Position numbers and translations under genes: made by a program. DNA of 5,735 nt from Hyphomonadaceae bacterium (lineage in GTDB: Bacteria; Pseudomonadota; Alphaproteobacteria; Caulobacterales; Hyphomonadaceae), in contig JAUYSA010000005.1 of NCBI GenBank assembly GCA_030696545.1, positions 1-5,735 on the forward strand. Reading direction: 5' to 3'. Positions 1-5,109 of this stretch are shown piece after piece. The notes under the pieces were generated by a model that did not search any database, was not told where the DNA came from, and was given only the letters and a program-made list of their open reading frames with translations. The first letter of the stretch is position 1; each line of letters starts with the position of its first letter.

Positions 1-242
1 CCGACTTCGTGAAGCTGGCCGAGGCCTATGGCTGCCACGGCATCCGCTGCGAAGACCCGGCCAATCTCGATGCCGCGATCATGGAAATGATCGACTCGCC
101 CAAGCCGGTCCTGTTCGACTGCCGTGTCGAGAAAGCCGAGAATTGCTTCCCGATGATCCCCTCGGGCGCCGCCCATAACGAGATGATCCTCGGCAAGATC
201 ACGGGCGATGAAATCAGCGAAGCAGGGAAGATGCTGGTCTGA
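1..242 (+). CDS. ilvB: Acetolactate synthase large subunit, C-terminal end (5'-truncated)
   Basis: This is the last ~79 residues of the catalytic subunit of acetohydroxyacid synthase. The enzyme is a cytoplasmic ThDP/FAD enzyme that makes 2-acetolactate from two pyruvates (valine/leucine branch) or acetohydroxybutyrate from pyruvate and 2-ketobutyrate (isoleucine branch). The reading frame is open from the window edge, with the first complete codon at position 3, reading DFVKLAEAYG. This is followed by a PVLFDCRVEK strand and the family-typical tail ENCFPMIPSGAAHNEM. The segment is the end of the C-terminal ThDP-binding domain. The sequence ends at TGA 240-242, which shares its A with the ATG of the next gene. 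The partner regulatory subunit ilvN is not adjacent but about 2.2 kb downstream. The identification is firm; the gene start and most of the protein lie outside the window. Confidence 0.95.
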   Translation, partial: DFVKLAEAYGCHGIRCEDPANLDAAIMEMIDSPKPVLFDCRVEKAENCFPMIPSGAAHNEMILGKITGDEISEAGKMLV

Positions 243-796
243 TGATCCTGCGCGCCCTCTCCGCAGCGTCTATTCTCTTTGCTCTTTCGGCCTGCACGCC
301 GAAGGAAGACGAACTCGATGGCGCGCCGAAGGGCGACAATGGCGAGCTCGCTGGCGGCCCGCCTGCCCAGCAGGTTGTCCTGCCCGGCGTCATCAACCTG
401 ACGCCGCCGGCTGGAACGCAGGTCATTCCTGATTGCGAGAAGATCGTGGCGCCGGATTACGATCATCCGCCCAGCATGACGTGCATGCTGTTCCTCGTGG
501 ACGCACCAGCACCCCCGGCAGATTCAGAAACAACGGAATCCGGCTTCTCGCGCGCCATGCAATCCGCGGGCTGGAATTTCGTTCGCGCCATGGGCGCTGA
601 ACGCTATTTCGAGCGCCCGAAGCAGGGCACGGACTGCGCCGATCTCGCCGTCGTCAGCGTGCTGGAAGCCGGTCAGCTCGACGGGATCGTCGCCGTCGCA
701 AAGGCTGGTGAAGCTCCGTTGAATAGCGCGTGGCAATCCTACGCTATTTCCACTGCGATCCGCGAAACCTGCGGCGCTGACCGGATGACGCCATGA
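242..796 (+). CDS. Predicted lipoprotein of unknown function with four mature-domain cysteines
   Basis: The protein has 184 aa. The N-terminus is a lipoprotein signal: MILR, a hydrophobic stretch to about residue 17, then lipobox L15-S-A-C18, with Thr at +2, so outer-membrane sorting is plausible. A charged, Gly/Pro-rich linker (about 19-55) precedes a globular part. Besides the lipidated C18 there are four cysteines (C65, C81, C132, C177), enough for two disulfides in the periplasm. The segment SAGWNFVRAMGAERYFERP (about 111-129) is the most motif-like stretch. I do not recognise the family. The ATG overlaps the ilvB stop (TGATG), and the nearest Shine-Dalgarno-like AGGGAAG (224-230) is 11 nt upstream, so translation probably depends on coupling to ilvB. 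The end overlaps the next gene by ATGA. The gene is convincing because of the signal peptide and both junctions; the function is unknown. Confidence 0.8.
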   Translation: MILRALSAASILFALSACTPKEDELDGAPKGDNGELAGGPPAQQVVLPGVINLTPPAGTQVIPDCEKIVAPDYDHPPSMTCMLFLVDAPAPPADSETTESGFSRAMQSAGWNFVRAMGAERYFERPKQGTDCADLAVVSVLEAGQLDGIVAVAKAGEAPLNSAWQSYAISTAIRETCGADRMTP

Positions 797-1854
797 CCCA
801 GCGCTCCGCGACGCCGCCGGGACTAATGCGAACGTCCAAGGGCCCGCTGGTCCTGCTATTCTATGATGGACTGGAATTGAAGGCGATGCCGGGCGCTTTT
901 GGCCACGTCTATTCCCAGGCGCGCCGCGGCGCCCGCTACGTCGTCCGCAACCTGAAACGCACGCAGGTCCGCACCGGCTTCTATGTTGCCTTCCGTGGCC
1001 TGCAGAAATCCCTCGAAGCCATCGGCGCCGATGTGCGCGTCAACGATTTCGCGACCGCCAGGCGGATGCCGGATTACCCCATCGGCATCGGCGGCTATCC
1101 GTCAGTGATCGACAAGGTTCAGCTGCCCAACCCCACCATCTTTGGCCCGGGCGATTACGGCTCGCCCGAAGCATCCGTGAAGCTCGCCACGCAGGATCGC
1201 TTCCGCTTCTTCATCCAGCCCTGCCAGTGGTATGTCGATTACTTCGCGCCGTACTCCGGCAAGGAGAAAACCGTCGTCTGGCCGGTCGGCCTCGACGTGA
1301 AGGCGATCCCGGATTTCTCGCGCGAGCCCAAGACGATCGACGTGCTCATCTACGACAAGATCCGCTGGTTCCGCGAAGAACGCGTCGGCACGGTGCTTGA
1401 TCGCCTGACCAAGCTGCTCGACAGTCAGGGCAAGACCTACAAGGTGCTGCGCTACGGCCATCACCATCATGCCGATTTTTACGCCGCCCTGCGCGCATCG
1501 AAATCGATGGCTTTCCTGTGCGAGCACGAGACGCAAGGCCTCGCCTGTCAGGAAGCGATGGCCGCCAACATCCCGATCTTCTCGTGGGACGATGGCGTCA
1601 TCGTCGATCCGGGCATGTTGCATCCGCCGGGGCTGGAAGTCAGCGCCGTTCCCTATTTCGACGACACTTGCGGCGTCCGCTTCAAGCTGAACGACATGGA
1701 GACGGCGTTCGCGAAGTTCTGGGTCAACCTGCCGTCCTTCCACCCGCGCGACTACATCGCGCGCGAACTCAGCCTGGAAGCGGCCGGTGAAGCCTATCTG
1801 AAATTGTATGCCCGCACGGCGAATGCGCCGGCGATGCAACGCGCAGCCGGGTGA
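793..1854 (+). CDS. GT-B fold glycosyltransferase (GT4/group 1-like)
   Basis: The protein has 353 aa. It is a likely retaining glycosyltransferase that moves a sugar from an activated donor to an unknown acceptor. The N-terminal half (about 18-130) looks like a GT-B acceptor domain, with a hydrophobic strand VLLFYDG followed by a basic helix region and RTGFYVAFRGLQKSLEAIGA. The C-terminal half (about 185-300) holds the donor-site hallmark EX7E: E246 and E254 within CEHETQGLACQEAMA, followed by the strand IPIFSWD. H223-H226 form a run of four histidines just before this site. There is no signal peptide or clear membrane segment, so it should act in the cytoplasm. The start at 793 overlaps the preceding stop as ATGA; M12 (826) is an alternative. 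No other sugar or polysaccharide genes are in view, so donor and acceptor cannot be inferred. The fold is well supported; the exact CAZy family is not certain. Confidence 0.8.
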   Translation: MTQRSATPPGLMRTSKGPLVLLFYDGLELKAMPGAFGHVYSQARRGARYVVRNLKRTQVRTGFYVAFRGLQKSLEAIGADVRVNDFATARRMPDYPIGIGGYPSVIDKVQLPNPTIFGPGDYGSPEASVKLATQDRFRFFIQPCQWYVDYFAPYSGKEKTVVWPVGLDVKAIPDFSREPKTIDVLIYDKIRWFREERVGTVLDRLTKLLDSQGKTYKVLRYGHHHHADFYAALRASKSMAFLCEHETQGLACQEAMAANIPIFSWDDGVIVDPGMLHPPGLEVSAVPYFDDTCGVRFKLNDMETAFAKFWVNLPSFHPRDYIARELSLEAAGEAYLKLYARTANAPAMQRAAG

Positions 1855-1861
1855 GGGGAAG
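1853..1861 (+). promoter_or_regulatory. Ribosome-binding site that decides a GTG start
   Basis: The sequence GAGGGGAAG begins inside the glycosyltransferase stop codon and ends 6 nt before GTG 1868. It favours that GTG over the earlier in-frame ATG at 1808. The earlier start would add 20 Arg-rich residues with no family character and would overlap the glycosyltransferase by 47 nt. Confidence 0.6.
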
Positions 1862-1867
1862 ACGGAC

Positions 1868-2422
1868 GTGGCGGAATTCTTCGCGAAATTCGGGTTCGAA
1901 CAATGGCTGGCGCTGATCTCCGCCGTGCTCGCCATCTCGTCGTTTTTCCTGAACCTGCGCCTTGTCGCGCGGCAGGAGCGGCGCAACGCCGCCAATCTCA
2001 AGCTCGCGCATGACAGCGACATCATCGGCTGGTCCGACAACGTGATCGAGGCGTTGGCCGGCGCGCAGGAAATGATCGCCGAAAAAGGCGTCTACTATGG
2101 CGAGACCGAATTCCCCTCGCGCCGTTCCGCCGCCCGCGCACAGGTGTCCGCGCTGATCGATCGCGGCCGTCTCTTCTTTCCCAACCGCGCCGACGCAACT
2201 CACGGCGCCGACAAGGAAGCCGGCTATCAGGGCCGTCGCCAGCCCGTGCTCGATGTGCTCGTAGAAGCCTACACCACCATCGACAAATCCGGCGGCGGCC
2301 CCGGTCCCGATCGCGCGGCTGGCGAGGCCCTGCTGAAACAGCGACGCCTGTTCGTCGCTGAAGTGTTCAAGACCGTCGACCCCGTCCGTCGCGGCGAGAC
2401 AATCAAGGAGCTTGCGGCATGA
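1868..2422 (+). CDS. Small protein with one N-terminal membrane segment, function unknown
   Basis: From the GTG start this is a 184-aa protein. Residues about 13-30 (WLALISAVLAISSFFLNL) form a single transmembrane segment, followed at once by positive charge (R31, R35, R38, R39). By the positive-inside rule the remaining ~150 residues should face the cytoplasm. This part contains a helical DIIGWSDNVIEALAGAQEM region (about 51-69), RGRLFFPN (99-106) and a helix ending in LDVLVEAYTTI. I recognise no enzymatic motif; it resembles uncharacterised single-pass bacterial proteins with a conserved W and RLFFPN-type segment, but this is from memory only. The gene starts 13 nt after the glycosyltransferase and overlaps ilvN by ATGA, so it belongs to the same transcript. 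A role at the inner membrane with the neighbouring glycosyltransferase is possible but unsupported beyond position. Confidence 0.7.
   Translation: MAEFFAKFGFEQWLALISAVLAISSFFLNLRLVARQERRNAANLKLAHDSDIIGWSDNVIEALAGAQEMIAEKGVYYGETEFPSRRSAARAQVSALIDRGRLFFPNRADATHGADKEAGYQGRRQPVLDVLVEAYTTIDKSGGGPGPDRAAGEALLKQRRLFVAEVFKTVDPVRRGETIKELAA
2405..2410 (+). promoter_or_regulatory. Strong ribosome-binding site for ilvN
   Basis: AAGGAG lies 8 nt before ATG 2419, inside the end of the preceding gene. It supports the 2419 start of ilvN over the in-frame ATG at 2491, which has no purine-rich site upstream. Confidence 0.65.
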
Positions 2423-3009
2423 CCCGCACCACCCGCCCACGCGCCCCGATCAAGACCGGCGTTCGCGAAGATCCCGCCTCCGCCTACGACATGACGCCTT
2501 CGGAAGAGGGCATCGAACAGCGCACGCTTGCCTGCATCGTGGATAACGAGCCCGGCGTCCTCGCCCGCGTCGTCGGCCTGTTCTCTGCGCGTGGCTACAA
2601 CATCGAAAGTCTCACCGTCGCCGAGATCGACCGCAACGCGCATCAGTCGCGCATCACCATCGTCACGTCCGGCACAAACCACGTTCTGGAACAGATCGAG
2701 CAACAGCTCCTGCGACTCGTCCCCGTCGCGAAGGTGATCGACGTCACCAACTCCACCGGCGGCATCGAGCGTGAACTCGCCCTCGTGAAAGTGGCGGGGA
2801 AGGGCGACGCCCGCGTCGAATCCCTCCGCATCTCTGAAATTTTCCGCGCCCGCGTCATCGACACGACGAATGAAAGCTTCATCTTCGAAGTCACCGGCGC
2901 CAGCCAGAAGATCGATCAGTTCGTCGAGCTCATGCGTCCGCTCGGCCTCGTCGAAGTTTCGCGTACCGGCGTACTCAGCATCCAACGGGGGAAGGAAAAA
3001 GCAGGATGA
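2419..3009 (+). CDS. ilvN: Acetolactate synthase small (regulatory) subunit
   Basis: The protein has 196 aa. It is the regulatory partner of IlvB; it activates the catalytic subunit and carries the valine feedback site. Residues about 36-110 form the ACT domain, with the signature DNEPGVLARVVGLFS followed by RGYNIESLTV. The C-terminal domain begins around ERELALVKV and runs to SRTGVLSIQRG. Aligned by eye with E. coli IlvH (offset 32), the valine-binding positions N11, G14 and N29 are kept as N43, G46 and N61, while S17 becomes A49. The protein has a ~32-residue Arg/Thr/Pro-rich N-terminal extension relative to the ~163-aa E. coli protein. The 2419 start has a good ribosome-binding site and ATGA coupling; M25 (2491) is the alternative. 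The end overlaps the next gene by ATGA. The symbol ilvN is used as for most non-enteric bacteria; ilvH is the equivalent name. Confidence 0.96.
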   Translation: MTRTTRPRAPIKTGVREDPASAYDMTPSEEGIEQRTLACIVDNEPGVLARVVGLFSARGYNIESLTVAEIDRNAHQSRITIVTSGTNHVLEQIEQQLLRLVPVAKVIDVTNSTGGIERELALVKVAGKGDARVESLRISEIFRARVIDTTNESFIFEVTGASQKIDQFVELMRPLGLVEVSRTGVLSIQRGKEKAG

Positions 3010-3545
3010 GCAACGTTCGCAAGAAGTCGCCCTATCGCGCCGCGCTCGCGGCAATGGTCGTGGGTCTGGCCGTGGCCTGTTCTGGCCCGTCCGTCGGGGT
3101 CGATGTGAAGGTCGAGGTCAAGAATCCACAGGCGACGCTGGATTCCGCCCTGGAGGCTGATCGTGATTTCGCCGCCGCCGTCGCCAAGGATGGACCCAAG
3201 GCCGCCTTCCTCGCCTGGTTCCACGCCACCGACAGCCAGTTCATTCAGCCCGGCGCTTACCTGAAGGGCGCGGAAGCCATCGCCGCGCCGTTCGAACAAT
3301 CGCCGCCCGGCTTTACGCTCGGCTGGACGCCTGACAGCGGCGTCGCGTCCGCCTCTGGCGATTTCGCCACCACCACGGGCCGCTATGCCGTGAAGATGGG
3401 CGAGCAGACGATCGAGCAGGGCCGCTACATGACATCCTGGCGCAAGGACGAGGCCGGCGGGTGGAAAGTGGTGATGGACGCAACCATCGCCGATCCCGCC
3501 GCTCCGCCCACAACCACGCCCGATCCAGACGGACGTCCGGGTTGA
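3006..3545 (+). CDS. Predicted lipoprotein with NTF2-like (DUF4440/SnoaL-type) domain
   Basis: The protein has 179 aa. A basic N-terminus (RKKSPYR) and a hydrophobic stretch to residue 24 end in L-A-V-A-C25, an acceptable though not ideal lipobox, so it is probably a periplasmic lipoprotein. Residues about 43-160 look like an NTF2-like domain: a helical start (ALEADRDFAAAVAKDG), a middle part with FIQPGAYLKGAEAI, then strands GDFATTTGRYAV and RYMTSWRKDEAGGWKVVMDAT. The last pattern, a strand ending W-K-V followed by D, is typical of DUF4440. Such domains are often small-molecule-binding or structural, and no catalytic residues can be assigned here. The tail is Pro/Thr-rich. A strong purine-rich site (GGGGGAAGGA, 2987-2996) and the ATGA overlap with ilvN place it in the ilvN transcript. 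No direct link to BCAA synthesis is visible. Confidence 0.8.
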   Translation: MSNVRKKSPYRAALAAMVVGLAVACSGPSVGVDVKVEVKNPQATLDSALEADRDFAAAVAKDGPKAAFLAWFHATDSQFIQPGAYLKGAEAIAAPFEQSPPGFTLGWTPDSGVASASGDFATTTGRYAVKMGEQTIEQGRYMTSWRKDEAGGWKVVMDATIADPAAPPTTTPDPDGRPG

Positions 3546-3626
3546 GCGCGGCGGGCTAAACAACGTTTTCAGTTTCCGACTAGGGCCGGTTCGCGTATGG
3601 ACCCGCCAAAATCCAAGGTGAGTGAC
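3546..3626 (+). other. Gap upstream of ilvC, promoter not resolved
   Basis: This is the first sizeable gap after the coupled run. It is richer in A/T than its flanks (CTAAACAACGTTTTCAG, 3556-3572), which would suit a promoter for ilvC. No convincing -35/-10 pair stands out, and I see no leader peptide rich in Ile/Val/Leu codons, T-box or terminator hairpin. ilvC may therefore have its own promoter or be read through from upstream. Confidence 0.3.
3615..3622 (+). promoter_or_regulatory. Ribosome-binding site that sets the ilvC start
   Basis: AAGGTGAG matches the 3' part of the Shine-Dalgarno consensus and ends 4 nt before ATG 3627. It supports that start over the in-frame ATG at 3597, which has no comparable site. 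Confidence 0.6.
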
Positions 3627-4646
3627 ATGAAAGTCTATTACGAAGCAGACGCCGACCTCGGCATCATCCAGTCCAAGAAGGTCGCCGTTATCGGCTATGG
3701 TAGCCAGGGCCATGCCCATGCGCTGAACCTCCGCGAAAGCGGCGTAAAGGACCTTGTCGTCGGCCTCCAGCCGAACTCCGCCTCCAAGCCCAAGGCCGAA
3801 CAGGAAGGCCTCAAGGTCATCACGCCGACCGATGCCGCCAAATGGGCCGACGTGATGATGATCCTCACGCCTGACGAGAAACAGGCCGTGATGTACACCA
3901 ACGAGATCGAGCCGCACACGCGCGCGGGCCAGCACCTGATGTTCGGCCACGGCTTCAACATTCACTACAACCTGATCCGTCCGCGCAAGGACATGGACGT
4001 GTCGCTCTCGGCGCCCAAAGGCCCCGGCCACACGCTGCGCAACCAGTACACGCAAGGCCGTGGCCTGCCGGGCCTCATCGCCATCCACCAGGATGCGTCG
4101 GGCGTCGCGCAGGCTGTCGCCCTCAGCTATTCGAAAGCCATCGGCAACACGCGCGCTGGCGTCATCCAGACGTCCTTCCGCGAAGAAACCGAAACCGATC
4201 TGTTCGGCGAACAGGCCGTGCTCTGCGGCGGCCTCGTTGAGCTGATCAAGGCCGGCTATGAAACGCTGGTCGAAGCCGGTTACGCGCCCGAGATGGCGTA
4301 CTTCGAATGCCTCCACGAAGTGAAGCTGATCGTCGACCTGATCTATGAAGGCGGCATCGCCAACATGAACTACTCGATCTCGAACACCGCCGAGTTCGGC
4401 GAATACGTCACCGGCCCCAAGATCGTTACGTCAGAAACGAAAGCCGCGATGAAGAAAGTGCTGGAAGAGATCCAGTCCGGCCGCTTCGCCCGCGACTGGG
4501 TCCTCGAAAACCAGGCCGGCGCCCCGTCCTTCCACGCCATGCGCAACAAGATGAGCAGCCACCCGATCGAAGAGGTCGGCGAAAAGCTCCGCGGCATGAT
4601 GCAGTGGTCGAAAGGCAACCAGCTGGTGGATCGCAAGCGGAACTAG
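3627..4646 (+). CDS. ilvC: Ketol-acid reductoisomerase, class I (short form)
   Basis: From ATG 3627 the protein has 339 aa, the usual length of class I enzymes, and begins MKVYYEADADL as the family does. It converts 2-acetolactate or acetohydroxybutyrate to the dihydroxy acid using NAD(P)H and Mg2+, the step after IlvB/IlvN. The Rossmann fingerprint GYGSQGHAHA is at 23-32. The knotted C-terminal domain carries the metal/substrate residues: H108, K131, D191, E195, E227, E231 and S252, each one position after the P. aeruginosa numbering I recall. The cofactor loop reads GLQPNSAS (46-53): S51 and S53, which hold the NADPH phosphate in related enzymes, are present, but the usual Arg at 48 is Gln. 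An in-frame ATG at 3597 would add ten residues (MDPPKSKVSD) and is less likely. A long open frame on the opposite strand is only a codon-bias shadow. Confidence 0.97.
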   Translation: MKVYYEADADLGIIQSKKVAVIGYGSQGHAHALNLRESGVKDLVVGLQPNSASKPKAEQEGLKVITPTDAAKWADVMMILTPDEKQAVMYTNEIEPHTRAGQHLMFGHGFNIHYNLIRPRKDMDVSLSAPKGPGHTLRNQYTQGRGLPGLIAIHQDASGVAQAVALSYSKAIGNTRAGVIQTSFREETETDLFGEQAVLCGGLVELIKAGYETLVEAGYAPEMAYFECLHEVKLIVDLIYEGGIANMNYSISNTAEFGEYVTGPKIVTSETKAAMKKVLEEIQSGRFARDWVLENQAGAPSFHAMRNKMSSHPIEEVGEKLRGMMQWSKGNQLVDRKRN

Positions 4647-4659
4647 GACGCGGTCTGAT

Positions 4660-4702
4660 CCTCCCCCGCGAAGCGGGGGAGGGGGACCCTGCGTAGCAGG
4701 GT
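4660..4702 (+). terminator. Possible transcription terminator or stabilising hairpins after ilvC
   Basis: The two hairpins of the left repeat start 13 nt after the ilvC stop and could act as 3'-end structure for the ilvC mRNA. There is no T-tract after either stem (AGGGGGACC follows the first, GGAGGGAG the second), so a classical intrinsic terminator is doubtful. mRNA protection is an equally good reading. Confidence 0.3.
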
Positions 4703-4710
4703 GGAGGGAG
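4703..4710 (+). promoter_or_regulatory. Ribosome-binding site inside the left repeat
   Basis: GGAGGGAG is the inner edge of the left repeat and lies 3 nt (6 nt from the GGAGG core) before ATG 4714 of the DUF559 gene. The repeat itself therefore appears to supply the translation signal of the gene. Confidence 0.6.
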
Positions 4711-4713
4711 CGG

Positions 4714-5109
4714 ATGCGTGCGCCGGTTCTGACCTTCAAGCGCGCTGGAAAACTGCGGCGGACAATGAGCCCGCCAGAAGTTGCGCTTTGGCAGAAGCTG
4801 CGCGGCGGGCAGCTCAATGGTTTGCGCTTTCGACGCCAGCATCCGATCGGACCTTACATTCTCGACTTCTATTGTCCGTCTGCGCGACTGGCCGTCGAGG
4901 TCGACGGACAACACCATAACCATTCCGAACAAGCCGAGCACGACACCGCACGCACAAGTTGGCTCAGCGGGCAGGGCATTGTGGTTCTTCGTTTTGCGAC
5001 GAATGATATCCTCGACGACCGGGTCGCGCCGCAGACCCTGTCGGCTACCTTGACTGCCGCCGCCCCCTCCACCGCCTACGGCGGTCCCCCTCCCCCGCGT
5101 CGCGGGTGA
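4714..5109 (+). CDS. DUF559 protein, Vsr-like/PD-(D/E)XK nuclease-fold family
   Basis: The protein has 131 aa. It matches the DUF559 pattern: LRRTMSPPEVALWQKLRG (about 14-31), GLRFRRQHPIGPYILDFYCP (36-55), LAVEVDGQHH (59-68) and WLSGQGIVVLRF (83-94). D51 and E62-V-D64 are in the places expected for acidic residues of a PD-(D/E)XK or Vsr-like active site, and Q66/H67 complete the usual DGxQH-type motif. The family is thought to bind or cleave DNA; the substrate is unknown. The start at 4714 abuts the left repeat, which carries its ribosome-binding site; M18 (4765) is an alternative. Residues about 116-131 (APSTAYGGPPPPRRG and stop) are encoded by the right repeat and are not part of the domain. 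By eye its codons are more relaxed than in ilvC (TTT, CAT, CGA, TGT, CCT, GGA), which fits an acquired gene. Confidence 0.85.
   Translation: MRAPVLTFKRAGKLRRTMSPPEVALWQKLRGGQLNGLRFRRQHPIGPYILDFYCPSARLAVEVDGQHHNHSEQAEHDTARTSWLSGQGIVVLRFATNDILDDRVAPQTLSATLTAAAPSTAYGGPPPPRRG

Larger units (their letters stand above)
4657..4713 (+). repeat. Two-hairpin palindromic repeat, left copy flanking DUF559
   Basis: This 57-nt element begins GATCCTC and contains two adjacent perfect hairpins. The outer one is CCTCCCCCGC / GCGGGGGAGG (4660-4669 with 4673-4682, 10 bp, loop GAA). The inner one is ACCCTGC / GCAGGGT (4686-4692 with 4696-4702, 7 bp, loop GTA). It ends GGTGGAGGGAGCGG directly before ATG 4714. 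A second copy lies at 5060-5114 in the opposite orientation; the first 32 aligned positions match at 30 and the last 14 at 13. The element resembles the dispersed GC-rich palindromes common in alphaproteobacterial genomes, though copy number in this genome cannot be judged from one window. Confidence 0.85.

Noticed and set aside
1808..1867. Upstream in-frame ATG for the single-pass membrane protein
   Set aside because: It overlaps the glycosyltransferase by 47 nt, adds an Arg-rich segment with no signal-like character, and lacks the ribosome-binding site seen before GTG 1868.
1102..2040. Open frame of 312 codons on the minus strand
   Set aside because: It is antisense to the glycosyltransferase and the membrane protein gene and has the same codon-bias cause; no motif or ribosome-binding site supports it.
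3597..3626. Upstream in-frame ATG for ilvC
   Set aside because: It would add MDPPKSKVSD, which class I enzymes lack, and AAGGTGAG is placed for the ATG at 3627.
3546..3626. BCAA attenuator or leader peptide before ilvC
   Set aside because: No short frame rich in Ile, Val or Leu codons and no alternative hairpin/terminator pair is visible in the 81 nt.
2916..4316. Long open frame of 466 codons on the minus strand
   Set aside because: It lies opposite ilvN, the DUF4440-type gene and ilvC, whose motifs are unmistakable. High GC at third codon positions removes stops on the opposite strand; the translation is Gly/Arg/Asp-rich without a recognisable domain.
4426..4941. Minus-strand open frames across the end of ilvC and the left repeat
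   Set aside because: They run through the end of ilvC, both hairpins and the DUF559 domain in antisense; the product is low-complexity Pro/Arg/Ser sequence.
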